A stretch of 33,825 nucleotides of DNA from Pseudomonadota bacterium (GCA_023394655.1 JAEXAG010000051.1:1-33825); one strand, 5' to 3'. Numbered from the stretch's first letter, positions 22,807-31,522 are shown. Notes: generated by a model from the letters alone, not told the origin. Translations and numbers: made by a program.

Positions 22807-24645
22807 ATGAGCCCCGCACTCACCCTCACCACCGACATGAAGCTCGTCCTCGGGCTGGTGGGGATGACGATGGTGCTTTTCCTGTTCGACCGGATCCGCG
22901 CCGACGTGGTCGCGCTGGTGGTGCTGGTGCTGCTGGGCCTGACCGGGCTGGTGGCGCCCGAGGACCTGTTCGGCGGCTTCGCCGGCAACGCGGTGATGAG
23001 CATCATCGCCACCATGATCCTCGGCGCCGGGCTGGAGCGCACCGGCGCGCTCAACCGCCTCGCCGGCTGGCTGCTGCGCCGCGCCGACGGCAGCGAGCGG
23101 CGGCTGCTGTTCCTGACCAGCATGGTCGCGGGGCTCAATTCCTCGATCATGCAGAACCCGGCGGTGATGGCGCTCTACATGCCGGTGGCTTCGCGCCTCT
23201 CGGCGCGCACCGGCGTGGCGCTCTCGCGGATGCTGCTGCCGATCGCCGCGGCGATCGTCATGGGCGGCGGCCTGACCATGGTCGGCAACTCGCCGCTGAT
23301 CCTGCTCAACGACCTGCTGGTCTCGGCCAATGCCAACCTGCCCTCGGGCGCGGTCACCCTGCAGCAGCTCAAGATGTTCGCGCCACTGCCGATCGGCCTC
23401 GCCCTGCTGGCCACCTCCCTGCTCTATTTCCATCGCGTCGGCGGGCGCCGGCTGGAAGAGGAGACCGATGGCGCGGTGACCCCGGCACGCACCCAGAGCT
23501 ATTTCGCGCAGGCCTACGGCATCGAAGGCGATGTCTACGAGCTCACCGTCAGCGCCGACAGCCCGCTGGTCGGCATGACCTTGGGCGAAGCGGAAACCCT
23601 GGCCGACGTGCCGCTCATCCTCGCGCTAAAGTCCAGCGACGAATCGCGGCTGGCACCGCCGGCCGATGCCCGCATCTGGGTCGGCGACGTGCTCGGCGCG
23701 ATGGGCCCGCGCGATCAGGTGGCGGATTTCTCGACCGCCAACCATTTGCACATGAACGCCCGGTTGCGGCAGTTCGCCGACCTGTTCAACCCGAGCCGCG
23801 CCGGCATCGCCGAGGCGGTGATCCCGCCCAACTCGCGCTTCATCGGCAAGAGCGCCAGCGACCTGCAACTGCGCAAGCAATACCGGCTCAGCCTGCTGGC
23901 GGTGAACCGCGACAAGGAAGTGATCCGCGACGACCTGCGCAAGCTGCCGCTCAAGGCCGGCGACATGCTGGTGCTGCACAGCATCTGGCGCAACCTGGCC
24001 GATGCGGCGAAGAAGAAGGACTTCGTCGTCGTCACCGACTACCCGAAGGGCGAGCAGCGCCCGCACAAGTTCAAGATCGCGATGGCGATCTTCGCCGTCA
24101 CCATGCTGCTGGCGCTGTCCTCGCGCATCCCGGTGCCGATCGCGCTGATGACCGGCGTGGCGGGGATGCTGGTCGCCGGCGTCATCAACATGGACGAGGC
24201 CTATGCCTCGATCAACTGGAAAACCGTGTTCCTGATGGCCTGCCTGATCCCGCTCGGCTGGGCGATGGATTCCTCGGGCGCGGCCGCGTGGGTGGCCGGG
24301 CACACCATCGAACGGATCCCGGAAGGCACGCCGCTGTGGCTGATCGAGATCGCGCTGGCGGTGCTGACGGTGGCGTTCTCGCTGGTGGTGAGCCATGTCG
24401 GCGCCACGATCATGATGGTGCCGCTGGCGATCAACCTGGCGCTGGCGGCCAACGGCAACCCGATGGTGTTCGCGCTGATCGTCGCGCTCTCGGCCAGCAA
24501 CAACTTCATGACCGCCACCAACCCGATCATCTCGATGGTGGTCGGCCCCGGCGGCTACAGCGCGCGCACGCTCTGGCGGACCGGCCTGCCGCTGTCGCTG
24601 GCCTACACCGGGGTCATCGTGCTGATGGTGAACCTGATCTGGTGA
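22807..24645 (+). CDS. SLC13-like permease with internal TrkA-C domains
   Basis: A 612-residue inner-membrane protein of the same architecture as the transporter at 3559-5322: a membrane half (about 12-210), a soluble part with two TrkA-C-like repeats (about 220-415), and a second membrane half. The ion/substrate motifs have diverged. SSIMQNPAVMALY replaces the usual (S/N)NT loop and VGNSPLILLND replaces GTSTN; the second half has SHVGATIMMVPLA and TATNPI. It may therefore carry a different anion. AGGA precedes the ATG, and the gene probably belongs to the thiG-trmB transcript. No functional link to thiamine is known to me. Confidence 0.92.
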   Translation: MSPALTLTTDMKLVLGLVGMTMVLFLFDRIRADVVALVVLVLLGLTGLVAPEDLFGGFAGNAVMSIIATMILGAGLERTGALNRLAGWLLRRADGSERRLLFLTSMVAGLNSSIMQNPAVMALYMPVASRLSARTGVALSRMLLPIAAAIVMGGGLTMVGNSPLILLNDLLVSANANLPSGAVTLQQLKMFAPLPIGLALLATSLLYFHRVGGRRLEEETDGAVTPARTQSYFAQAYGIEGDVYELTVSADSPLVGMTLGEAETLADVPLILALKSSDESRLAPPADARIWVGDVLGAMGPRDQVADFSTANHLHMNARLRQFADLFNPSRAGIAEAVIPPNSRFIGKSASDLQLRKQYRLSLLAVNRDKEVIRDDLRKLPLKAGDMLVLHSIWRNLADAAKKKDFVVVTDYPKGEQRPHKFKIAMAIFAVTMLLALSSRIPVPIALMTGVAGMLVAGVINMDEAYASINWKTVFLMACLIPLGWAMDSSGAAAWVAGHTIERIPEGTPLWLIEIALAVLTVAFSLVVSHVGATIMMVPLAINLALAANGNPMVFALIVALSASNNFMTATNPIISMVVGPGGYSARTLWRTGLPLSLAYTGVIVLMVNLIW

Positions 24646-24676
24646 GCACGCGCGGGCGGCTCGCTTGACGGCTCGC

Positions 24677-25003
24677 TCAGGTACGCGGCACCACCTCGCC
24701 ATCCACCACCTCGACCTCCACCCTGCCGAGGAACTGGCCGCGGCAGGGCCCGGCCACGCACTCGCCGGAACCGGGCTCGAAGCTGGCGCCATGGACCGCG
24801 CACACCAGCAGGCCGTCGCGGCTGCGGATGAACTTGCCGGGCGCGTAATCCAGCCGCCGACCGGCGTGGGGACAGACGTTGAGCCAGCCGTGGATGGCAT
24901 CCCCGGCACGGTGGAGGATGACCGATTCAGGCGCGCCCTCGACCTCCATCTCGGCCTCGGCGAAACCGCCATCCTCGATTTCATCCCAACGGATCTTCGA
25001 CAT
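24677..25003 (-). CDS. Rieske 2Fe-2S ferredoxin-like protein
   Basis: A 108-residue single-domain Rieske protein. The cluster ligands are Cys44 and His46 in NVCPHAGRRLD, and Cys68 and His71 in LVCAVHGASFEP. This spacing and the length fit the small-subunit or ferredoxin type rather than oxygenase large subunits or bc1 Rieske proteins, and there is no membrane anchor. It would pass electrons to an unidentified partner; no oxygenase gene is near. It is convergent with the SLC13 gene and divergent from the small membrane protein gene. Confidence 0.93.
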   Translation of the reverse strand: MSKIRWDEIEDGGFAEAEMEVEGAPESVILHRAGDAIHGWLNVCPHAGRRLDYAPGKFIRSRDGLLVCAVHGASFEPGSGECVAGPCRGQFLGRVEVEVVDGEVVPRT

Positions 25004-25086
25004 CGCTTAACGCTCTCATTACATCTTGGTGGCAGCGGGGCCGGATACTTGGCGTCCGGCCCGTTGGGGGCCGCATGGAGAACCCG

Positions 25087-25368
25087 ATGTTCGCACAGTG
25101 GTCGCATCACCCGCACGTCACCCGCCTGCGCGCGCGCTTCGCCGCCCGCCGGCCGCGCCATCCGCTGGCGCGCGCATTGCTTGCCCTGACCGGGGTGGCC
25201 TTGCTGCTGGTGCTGCTGGTGGCCGGCGTGTTCATCGGCATCGCCATGCTGCTGGGCGCGGCGGTCTGGCGCGTATTGCGCCGCAGCGGTCGGCCGCAGG
25301 CGCGCGGGCGCATCATCGAAGGCGAGTTCCGTCACGGCAGCCACGGCAGCCTGCCCCAGCCGCGATGA
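25087..25368 (+). CDS. Small single-pass membrane protein, unknown function
   Basis: A 93-residue protein I do not recognise. A basic N-terminal segment rich in Arg and His (residues 8-29) precedes one strong hydrophobic segment (about 30-60). A second basic stretch and a hydrophilic tail with GRIIEGEFRHGSHGS follow. By the positive-inside rule the orientation is ambiguous. I start at the second ATG (25087), which has GGAG 6 nt upstream; an ATG at 25075 would add four residues. Its stop overlaps the start of the FAH gene (ATGA), so the two are coupled. Confidence 0.75.
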   Translation: MFAQWSHHPHVTRLRARFAARRPRHPLARALLALTGVALLLVLLVAGVFIGIAMLLGAAVWRVLRRSGRPQARGRIIEGEFRHGSHGSLPQPR

Positions 25369-26105
25369 CCGACGCGTTCGCGCCGCCACCGCCGGTTCGC
25401 ATCCCGGTGCGCGGTGCCGACGGCACCACCTTTCCGGTTCGGCGCGTGTATTGCGTCGGCCGCAACTTCGCTGAGCACGCGCGCGAAATGGGGGCCGACG
25501 TCCCGCCATCCAAGGCCGATCGCGGCCGGCCGGTGTTCTTCATGAAGCCCGCCGACGCCATCGACACCCGCGGCCAGGTGCCCTATCCGCCCGGCACCGC
25601 CGATCTCCACCATGAAGTGGAAGTGGTGGTCGGCCTCGGCCGCGATGCCCCGGCCGGACGGCTCGATCGCACCGGCGCGGCCGCGCTGGTGTACGGGCTG
25701 GCTGTGGGCCTGGACCTGACCCGGCGCGACCTGCAGGCTGCCGCCAAGGCCAAGGGCCTGCCTTGGGATACCGGCAAGGCCTTCGATCATTCCGCCCCGG
25801 TCGGCGCGCTGCGGCGCATCGGCGAGCTGCCGCCCCTCGGGCAACTGACACTGGTGCTGGAAGTCAACGGCCGGCTGCGCCAACGCGGCGCGCTCGCCGA
25901 CTGGATCTGGGACATCCCCGACATCCTCGGCGAACTTTCCGGGCTGTATGCGCTGAAAGCCGGCGATATGGTGTTCATGGGCACGCCCGCCGGCGTCGCG
26001 CCGCTCGTCCCCGGCGATGCTTGGCAGGCGCGACTGGAAGACGCCGAAGGCCGTTGCTGGCTGGAAGCCGAAGGCCGGGTGAGCTCGCCCGTGCCACAGG
26101 CGTGA
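25365..26105 (+). CDS. Fumarylacetoacetate hydrolase family protein (acylpyruvase / fumarylpyruvate hydrolase-like)
   Basis: A 246-residue FAH-fold enzyme. The divalent-metal site is visible as Glu84 and Glu86 in HHEVEVVVGLG and Asp117 in AVGLDLTRRD. VGRNFAEHAREMG near the N-terminus and VFMGTPAGVAPLVPGD near the C-terminus are family hallmarks. Small members of this size hydrolyse acylpyruvates or fumarylpyruvate, or decarboxylate oxaloacetate (FAHD1-like). Genes for aromatic degradation are absent here, so a housekeeping role in metabolite repair is more likely than a catabolic one. It is translationally coupled to the small membrane protein gene. Confidence 0.92.
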   Translation: MTDAFAPPPPVRIPVRGADGTTFPVRRVYCVGRNFAEHAREMGADVPPSKADRGRPVFFMKPADAIDTRGQVPYPPGTADLHHEVEVVVGLGRDAPAGRLDRTGAAALVYGLAVGLDLTRRDLQAAAKAKGLPWDTGKAFDHSAPVGALRRIGELPPLGQLTLVLEVNGRLRQRGALADWIWDIPDILGELSGLYALKAGDMVFMGTPAGVAPLVPGDAWQARLEDAEGRCWLEAEGRVSSPVPQA

Positions 26106-26172
26106 CCGGATCCCGACGAGCGGCTAAGCTTCGCCCATCCGCCGGAAATCGGCACCGCAATGGAGATGCAGC

Positions 26173-26583
26173 ATGGGCATGATCAGCGAGTTCAAGGAAT
26201 TCGCGATGCGCGGCAACGTGATCGACCTCGCGGTCGGCGTGGTGATCGGCGCGGCGTTCGGAAAAATCGTCACCGCACTGGTGGACAAGGTGATCATGCC
26301 CCCGCTCGGCCTGCTCATCGGCGGCGTGGATTTCGGCGATCTCGCCATCACCCTCCGGGAGGCCACGGTGGATGCGGCGGGCGAAGCCGTGCCGGCGGTG
26401 CAGATCGCCTATGGCGAGTTCATCAACGCCGTCATCCAGTTCATCATCGTGGCCTTCGCCATCTTCCTGGTGGTGAAGGCGATCAACCGCATGCACAAGG
26501 CACCGGAAGCCGCGCCGGAAGCACCGGCCGAGGAAGTACTGCTGCTGCGCGAGATCCGCGACCAGCTCAAGCGCCAGCCGTAA
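26173..26583 (+). CDS. mscL: Large-conductance mechanosensitive channel MscL
   Basis: MscL is the homopentameric inner-membrane valve that opens under membrane tension and protects cells from hypo-osmotic lysis. The 136-residue protein has the N-terminal amphipathic helix (MISEFKEFAMRGN), TM1 (about 15-45, with the glycine-rich gate AVGVVIGAAFGKIV), a periplasmic loop (about 50-75), TM2 (about 82-105) and a charged C-terminal bundle helix (EVLLLREIRDQLKRQ) after a Pro/Ala/Glu linker. The length is typical. GGAG lies 7 nt before the ATG. A terminator follows 18 nt after the stop. Confidence 0.99.
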   Translation: MGMISEFKEFAMRGNVIDLAVGVVIGAAFGKIVTALVDKVIMPPLGLLIGGVDFGDLAITLREATVDAAGEAVPAVQIAYGEFINAVIQFIIVAFAIFLVVKAINRMHKAPEAAPEAPAEEVLLLREIRDQLKRQP

Positions 26584-26601
26584 GCGCCGGCAAGATGCGA
26601 C

Positions 26602-26637
26602 GAAGCCGCGGGCGGCCTGCCTGCGGCTTCTTGCTTT
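26602..26637. terminator. Terminator between mscL and pepP
   Basis: GAAGCCGC (26602-26609) and GCGGCTTC (26623-26630) form an 8-bp stem followed by TTGCTTT. It fits intrinsic termination of mscL; the same stem could also stop the convergent pepP transcript. Confidence 0.75.
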
Positions 26638-26661
26638 CCCGATGTCCGGCCGACGACGGGC

Positions 26662-27987
26662 TCAGCCCGCCATGAAGGCCTCGATCTCGTCCGCGCTGCG
26701 AGCCAGCCGATCGGTCAGCACGCGATGGCCGTCGCGGGTGATGACCACGTCGTCCTCGGTGCGGATGCCGATGCCGCGCCTCTTCTCGGCCACGCCGGCA
26801 TCGTCCGCCGATATGTAGAGGCCCGGCTCGATGGTGAAGACCATGCCCGGCTCGAGCAGGCGCGGCTGGTCATCGATGCGGTAATCGCCGGTGTCGTGCA
26901 CGTCCAGCCCGAGCCAGTGGCCGGTCTTGTGGCGATAGAAACGCTGGTAGCTGCCGTCGGCGATGCGCTTCTCCAGCTTGCCCTTGAGCAGGCCGAGCGA
27001 GAGCAGGCCGTCGGTCAGGGTTGCCACCGCGGCATCGTGGATGGCCGACCACGGCCGCCCGGGCAGCGCCTCGGCCAAGGCCGCGGCCTGCGCGCGGCCG
27101 ACCAGATCGTGCAGCGCCCGCTGCGGGGCCTCGAAACGGCCGCCGACCGGGAAGGTGCGGGTGATGTCCGCGGCATAACCGCGATACTCGGCGCCCGCAT
27201 CGATCAACACCAGATCGCCCGCGCGCGAACGCGCGTTGTTGGCCTGGTAATGCAGTACGCAGGCGTTCCGGCCGGCACCGACGATCGAGTTGTAGGCCGG
27301 TACCGCATCCTGCATCCGGAACACCCGTTCAAGTTCCGCCTGCAGTTCGTACTCGTGGATGCCGGGGCGCGCGGCGCGCATGGCGGCTTCGTGCGCGGCC
27401 ACCGAGATGTCGGCGGCGCGCTGCATCAGCGCCAGTTCGTCGGCGGATTTGAACAGACGCATTTCGTCGAGCAAATGCCCGAGTTCGAGGAACTCATGCG
27501 GCGGCTGGGCGCCCATCCGCACCTGTGCTCGTACCCGATTGAGCCAGCCGATGAGCTTCAGGTCGAAATCGGTATCGCGGCCGAAGTGGTAATAGACCCG
27601 TGCCCGGCCTTCGATCAGCCCCGGCAGGATGTCGTCGATGTCGTCGATCGCCCAGGCGTCGTCCATGGCCAGCGCATCCACGGCACCTTCCGGGCCCAGC
27701 CGCGGGCCGTCCCAGCCTTCGCGCTCGGGATCGCGTTCGCGGCAGAACAGCAGCGATTCGCCGTGCTTGCGGCCCGGCGCCAGCACCAGCACCGCCTGTG
27801 GCTCGTCGAAGCCGGTCAGATAGCGGAAATCGGAATCCTGGCGATAGGGATAGTGGGTGTCACGGCTGCGGGTACGCTCCGGTGCCGCCGGCAGGATCAG
27901 GATCGCGTCCTCGCCGGCCAGCCGCATCAACTGCTTGCGGCGCTTGGCGCAGGCCTGCGGCGAGAGCGCCTTGTCGAGGCGGGCCAT
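26662..27987 (-). CDS. pepP: Xaa-Pro aminopeptidase
   Basis: PepP removes the N-terminal residue before proline, using two manganese ions. The 441-residue protein has the aminopeptidase P N-terminal domain (about 1-170, with YRQDSDFRYLTGFDEPQ) and the pita-bread catalytic domain. The five metal ligands are Asp263 and Asp274 (IDAGAEYRGYAADITRT), His357 (HKTGHWLGLDVHD), Glu387 (FTIEPGLY) and Glu411 (IRTEDDVVIT). The length equals that of E. coli PepP. Its ATG overlaps the stop of the ygfB gene (TGATG), a pairing conserved in gammaproteobacteria. Confidence 0.98.
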   Translation of the reverse strand: MARLDKALSPQACAKRRKQLMRLAGEDAILILPAAPERTRSRDTHYPYRQDSDFRYLTGFDEPQAVLVLAPGRKHGESLLFCRERDPEREGWDGPRLGPEGAVDALAMDDAWAIDDIDDILPGLIEGRARVYYHFGRDTDFDLKLIGWLNRVRAQVRMGAQPPHEFLELGHLLDEMRLFKSADELALMQRAADISVAAHEAAMRAARPGIHEYELQAELERVFRMQDAVPAYNSIVGAGRNACVLHYQANNARSRAGDLVLIDAGAEYRGYAADITRTFPVGGRFEAPQRALHDLVGRAQAAALAEALPGRPWSAIHDAAVATLTDGLLSLGLLKGKLEKRIADGSYQRFYRHKTGHWLGLDVHDTGDYRIDDQPRLLEPGMVFTIEPGLYISADDAGVAEKRRGIGIRTEDDVVITRDGHRVLTDRLARSADEIEAFMAG

Positions 27988-28547
27988 CAGTGCAACGTCT
28001 TGCGATGGCGGGCGGCCAGCGCGCAATCGCCATGCAGGAGCAGCGCGACCACGCGGACGAACTCCTCGATCTCCGCGAACGCGGCTTCGTCCTCTTCGCC
28101 GCCTTCGCTGTCGGTTTCGGCCATCGCCAGCCGGGCCAGGTCCTCCAGCGCTTCGCCGCCCTCCTCGGACAGGCCGGGCGTCGCGCCCGCCGCCAAGCCG
28201 AAACCGCCGAGGAATGCCCGGCACCAGTCGAACAGGGCGTTGCCGCGCTGTTCGAGCGGGGCATCGTCACCGGGCAACAACAGCTGGAAAGCCATTTCCC
28301 GATCCTCCAGCGAGGCCACCGTGGCATCACGGAGCGCATCGAGTCGCTCGTCCTCGGGCTGCGGCAGGTCGGGATCCGCAAGAATCCGGCCCAGCCACGC
28401 ACCCTGCACTTCGCCGCCACCCGCCAGCCAGCCGACCAGCGCACCATGCAACTCGGCGGGGCTCACGGCGAGCCTGAGGGGTTCGAGGGCGGTTTCGACG
28501 TGGTTCCAGTCGGGCAGGGGCATGGGGGCGATTGTTTTGGGCAACAT
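27987..28547 (-). CDS. ygfB: UPF0149 / YgfB family protein
   Basis: A 186-residue protein of the YgfB family. Members are helical and cytoplasmic, and in Pseudomonas one has been linked to AmpDh3 and beta-lactam tolerance. It shows the family core VSPAELHGALVGWLAGGG (about 25-42), FQLLLPGDD, FDWCRAFLGGFGL, and an acidic C-terminal region ending before pepP. I start it at the ATG at 28547 because TACACT, a good -10 box, ends 5 nt upstream, which would make a leaderless mRNA. An ATG at 28523 would give 178 residues. It is coupled to pepP by a TGATG overlap. Confidence 0.92.
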   Translation of the reverse strand: MLPKTIAPMPLPDWNHVETALEPLRLAVSPAELHGALVGWLAGGGEVQGAWLGRILADPDLPQPEDERLDALRDATVASLEDREMAFQLLLPGDDAPLEQRGNALFDWCRAFLGGFGLAAGATPGLSEEGGEALEDLARLAMAETDSEGGEEDEAAFAEIEEFVRVVALLLHGDCALAARHRKTLH

Positions 28548-28552
28548 CGGAC

Positions 28553-28558
28553 AGTGTA
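28553..28558 (-). promoter_or_regulatory. -10 box of the ygfB-pepP promoter
   Basis: TACACT on the minus strand ends 5 nt before the ATG at 28547. No Shine-Dalgarno sequence is present, so initiation would be at or near the start codon. Confidence 0.5.
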
Positions 28559-28637
28559 ACGTGGCAGGCCCGATGCCGATCCCTGTGAAGTCCGTCACGG
28601 ATTGGTACCATCTGCTTCCGCAAACCCCGACGACAGC

Positions 28638-30914
28638 ATGTCCTCCCTCCCCCATCGCAGGCACGCCAGATTCCGGCTGCTCCCGCTCGCCGCGCTCGGC
28701 TTTCCGCTGCCGGCCCTCGCCGGCCCGCTGCCGGGACCGGCATGGCCGCTGGCGATCATCGCGGGGGCATTGCTGCTGGTCCTGCTCCCCGGCATTGCCG
28801 CCTTCGTGCTCCTGCGTCGGCGCAACCGCGAGATGGAGGCACTGGCCCGACGGATCGAGGAACGCGAGCGCGACCTGCACCTCGCGCTCTGGGGCGCCCG
28901 CGAATCCTTCTGGGATTACGATCTGGAAACCGATTCGCTGACCGTCACCTTCTGGCCCGCGGACGACATCTCGGACAAGCAGGTGCTGCCCGTGGAAGTC
29001 CATCCGGACGATCTGCCGATCGCCCATGCGCGCCTGCGCCAGCACCTTTCCGATCCCGGCAACGGGATGCTGTTTTCGCGCCAGCGCATCCGTACCCGCG
29101 GCGGCGACTGGCGCTGGGTCAGCGCACGCGGCCGCACGGTCAAGCGCAACGCCGAGGGCCGGGTCGCACACATCGCCGGGACGGCCCGCGACGTCACCGA
29201 ACACCTCGAGTCCGAACGCGCCCAGCGCATCGCCGGCGAAATCGTGCACAACATGCTGGAAGCCGTGATCGTGCTTGATGCCGGGTTCCGCGTGGTCTCC
29301 ACCAATGAATCGTTCACGGCGATGACCGGCTTCGATGCCGAGTCGATGCAGGGCATGACACTCGACCGCCTGTTCGACACCCGCCACGACCAGCGCGCCG
29401 GGCGCGGCCTGCGCGAAACCCTGCTGGTGCGCGGACGCTGGGACGGCGAGCTCTGGCAACGACACCGCAACGGCAGCGACCTGCTCTGCCACGTGCGTGC
29501 GGCAACCGTCTCCGACAAGCGCGATGCCGAGGAAAACATCCACTACGTGCTGGTCCTTGCCGACATCACCGAGCAGCGCCGCACCGAGCAGGAGCTGCGG
29601 CAGCTGGCCAATTACGACCCCCTGACGCGGCTCCCCAACCGCTCGCTGTTCGCCCGCAAGCTGGCGGAGACCATCGCCAGCCACAGCGAGGACAAGTATT
29701 TCGCGTTGCTGTTCCTGGATCTCGACCGCTTCAAGGACATCAATGATTCGCTCGGCCACCTGATCGGCGACCAGGTGCTGTGCGCGGCGGCCGATCGTCT
29801 GCGCGCACTGGTGCCCTCGCGCCACATCGTCGCACGGCTCGGCGGCGACGAGTTCACGGTGATCCTGCGCCAGCTCGATCACCCCGACGATGCCGTCGAT
29901 CACGCACGCCGCGTTCTGGACGGATTCTCCGAGCCGCTGGTGCTGCGCGACGGGCTGGAATTCGCCATCACCCCGTCGATCGGCATCAGCCTGTTCCCGG
30001 AAGATGGCATCGACGCCCACGCGCTGGTACGCAAGGCGGATACCGCGATGTACCGGGCCAAGGCCGCCGGGCGGCAGACTTTTGCCCGCTACCAGCCGGA
30101 GATGGACGCCCAGTCGCGCCACCGGCTGCAGCACAGCATGCTGCTGCGCGGTGCGATCGAGCGCGGCGAGATGCTGCTGCATTTCCAGCCGCGCTGGTCG
30201 CTGCGCGAGAAGCGCCATACCGGCGTCGAAGCCCTGCTGCGCTGGCGCCATCCGGAGCTTGGGCTGGTACCGCCGGCCGAGTTCATCCCGCTGGCCGAGG
30301 AAAGCGGTCTCATCCACGAGCTGGGGCACTGGGTCGCGCGCGAGGCCTGCCGGACACTGGCCGCCTGGGAGGCCGCCGGCCTCGGCGGACTGCGGATGGC
30401 GGTGAACGTGTCCTCGGTGCAACTCTTGCGCGATGGCTTCCCCGATTCCGTCGCGGCCTGCATCGCGGAATCCGGCATCGACGCCGGGCAGCTCGAGCTG
30501 GAAATCACGGAATCGGTGCTGCTGGACAACCCGGACCTGGCCAGCGCCCGCCTGCACGAGCTCACCGCCATCGGGGTCAGGCTCGCCATCGACGATTTCG
30601 GCACCGGCTACTCTTCGCTGGCCTACCTGCGCGATCTGCCGATCAACCGTCTCAAGATCGATCGGGCCTTCGTCGCCGATCTCGCCACCAGCCCGCGCGA
30701 TGCGGCCATCGTCGTGGCGATCATCACCATGGCCCATTCCCTGCGCATGGATGTGGTGGTCGAGGGCGTGGAGAACGCCGAACAGTTGCGCATGCTGGCC
30801 GAGCAAGGCTGCGACGAGGTGCAGGGCTTCCACCTGGCCCGCCCGATGCCCGCGGATGCTTGCGAAGCCCTGCTTCGCCGTGGTGCCGCGCTTGACCCTG
30901 CGCGGGCCGACTGA
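28638..30914 (+). CDS. PAS-PAS-GGDEF-EAL cyclic-di-GMP enzyme, membrane anchored
   Basis: A 758-residue inner-membrane protein that can in principle both make and break cyclic di-GMP. It has a short N-terminal signal-like stretch and a strong membrane helix (about 36-60). A PAS domain (about 75-190) with a WRWVSARG PAC-like motif and a second PAS domain (about 198-315) follow. In the GGDEF domain (about 325-480), GGDEF at 402-406 is intact. In the EAL domain (about 495-745), EALLRW at 531-536, NVSS, ITES, DDFGTGYSSL, KIDR, VEGVE and the QGF glutamine are all present. The RxxD inhibitory site reads PSRH, so product inhibition is probably lost. The ATG at 28638 has only a weak ribosome-binding site. 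Confidence 0.96.
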   Translation: MSSLPHRRHARFRLLPLAALGFPLPALAGPLPGPAWPLAIIAGALLLVLLPGIAAFVLLRRRNREMEALARRIEERERDLHLALWGARESFWDYDLETDSLTVTFWPADDISDKQVLPVEVHPDDLPIAHARLRQHLSDPGNGMLFSRQRIRTRGGDWRWVSARGRTVKRNAEGRVAHIAGTARDVTEHLESERAQRIAGEIVHNMLEAVIVLDAGFRVVSTNESFTAMTGFDAESMQGMTLDRLFDTRHDQRAGRGLRETLLVRGRWDGELWQRHRNGSDLLCHVRAATVSDKRDAEENIHYVLVLADITEQRRTEQELRQLANYDPLTRLPNRSLFARKLAETIASHSEDKYFALLFLDLDRFKDINDSLGHLIGDQVLCAAADRLRALVPSRHIVARLGGDEFTVILRQLDHPDDAVDHARRVLDGFSEPLVLRDGLEFAITPSIGISLFPEDGIDAHALVRKADTAMYRAKAAGRQTFARYQPEMDAQSRHRLQHSMLLRGAIERGEMLLHFQPRWSLREKRHTGVEALLRWRHPELGLVPPAEFIPLAEESGLIHELGHWVAREACRTLAAWEAAGLGGLRMAVNVSSVQLLRDGFPDSVAACIAESGIDAGQLELEITESVLLDNPDLASARLHELTAIGVRLAIDDFGTGYSSLAYLRDLPINRLKIDRAFVADLATSPRDAAIVVAIITMAHSLRMDVVVEGVENAEQLRMLAEQGCDEVQGFHLARPMPADACEALLRRGAALDPARAD

Positions 30915-30926
30915 CATCTTGGCGCA

Positions 30927-31148
30927 ATGGATACCCTCGATCCCCTCGCCCGGCTGGAAGCGCTGGTTTCACGGCTGGAAACCATGGCCGAGCAGCACAA
31001 GCGGCTGACCGACGAGAACCGCAGCCTGCGGCAGCAGCAGGAACAGCTGATCCAGGACCGCGCGCTTCTGGTCAACCGCAACGAACAGGCCCGCAGCCGG
31101 GTGGAAGCGATGATCGCGCGGCTGAAATCGCTGGAGCAGCACACGTGA
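30927..31148 (+). CDS. TIGR02449-like small coiled-coil protein
   Basis: A 73-residue, almost wholly helical protein with heptads of Leu, Met and Ile and many Gln, Arg and Glu (LEALVSRLETMAEQHKRL, then ENRSLRQQQEQL). It fits the TIGR02449 family found next to zapA in gammaproteobacteria and resembles SlyX or ZapB in size and form. A role in septation is suggested only by position. Its stop overlaps the zapA GTG (GTGA), so the two are translationally coupled. Confidence 0.9.
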   Translation: MDTLDPLARLEALVSRLETMAEQHKRLTDENRSLRQQQEQLIQDRALLVNRNEQARSRVEAMIARLKSLEQHT

Positions 31149-31450
31149 GCGGGACGCCGGCCGCGGAGCCGGTCAACGTCCGCATCCTCGACCGCGATTA
31201 CACCGTCGGCGTGGCGCCGGCAGAACGCGAGAGCCTGGTCGCCGCCGCCCGCCTGCTCGACGAGCGGATGCGCGAACTGCGTGGAGGCAACCGCGTGGCA
31301 GCGATCGAACGCGTCGCGGTGCTGGCGGCGCTCAACCTGGCCCACGAGCTGCAGATGTTGCGCGAACAGAACGCCGAGCGCGACCGTCGCATCGATGCCG
31401 CACTGAGCGGGCTGGAACAACGCCTGCAGCGGATCGAGCCGCTCGAATGA
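31145..31450 (+). CDS. zapA: Cell division protein ZapA
   Basis: ZapA binds and cross-links FtsZ filaments and stabilises the Z ring. The 101-residue protein has the N-terminal globular part with VNVRILDRDYTVGVAPAERESLVAAARLLDERMRE-type sequence (about 8-42), a connecting GNRVAAIERVAVLAALNLAHEL helix, and a C-terminal coiled coil. It starts with GTG, overlapping the upstream stop. 6S RNA and ygfA follow, the conserved gammaproteobacterial order. Confidence 0.95.
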   Translation: MSGTPAAEPVNVRILDRDYTVGVAPAERESLVAAARLLDERMRELRGGNRVAAIERVAVLAALNLAHELQMLREQNAERDRRIDAALSGLEQRLQRIEPLE

Positions 31451-31457
31451 CCCGCTG

Positions 31458-31474
31458 CCGCCCGCTGCGGGCGG
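31458..31474 (+). terminator. Hairpin after zapA
   Basis: CCGCCC (31458-31463) and GGGCGG (31469-31474) form a 6-bp GC stem 7 nt after the zapA stop. No T-run follows. It may slow or stop zapA transcripts before the 6S promoter. Confidence 0.4.
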
Positions 31475-31509
31475 ATCGCCTGCATTCATGCAATCCGCGC
31501 CGGCAACGC

Positions 31510-31515
31510 TATACT
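31510..31515 (+). promoter_or_regulatory. -10 box of the 6S RNA promoter
   Basis: TATACT lies 8-9 nt before the expected 5' end of 6S RNA. An inverted repeat TGCATTCATGCA (31481-31492) sits at the -35 position, where TTCATG is only a weak -35 match. Confidence 0.65.
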
Positions 31516-31522
31516 GCAAGCG

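Noticed and set aside
27987..30917. 976-residue open frame on the minus strand
   Set aside because: It is the antisense shadow of the PAS-GGDEF-EAL gene fused in frame to YgfB; only the YgfB part is real.
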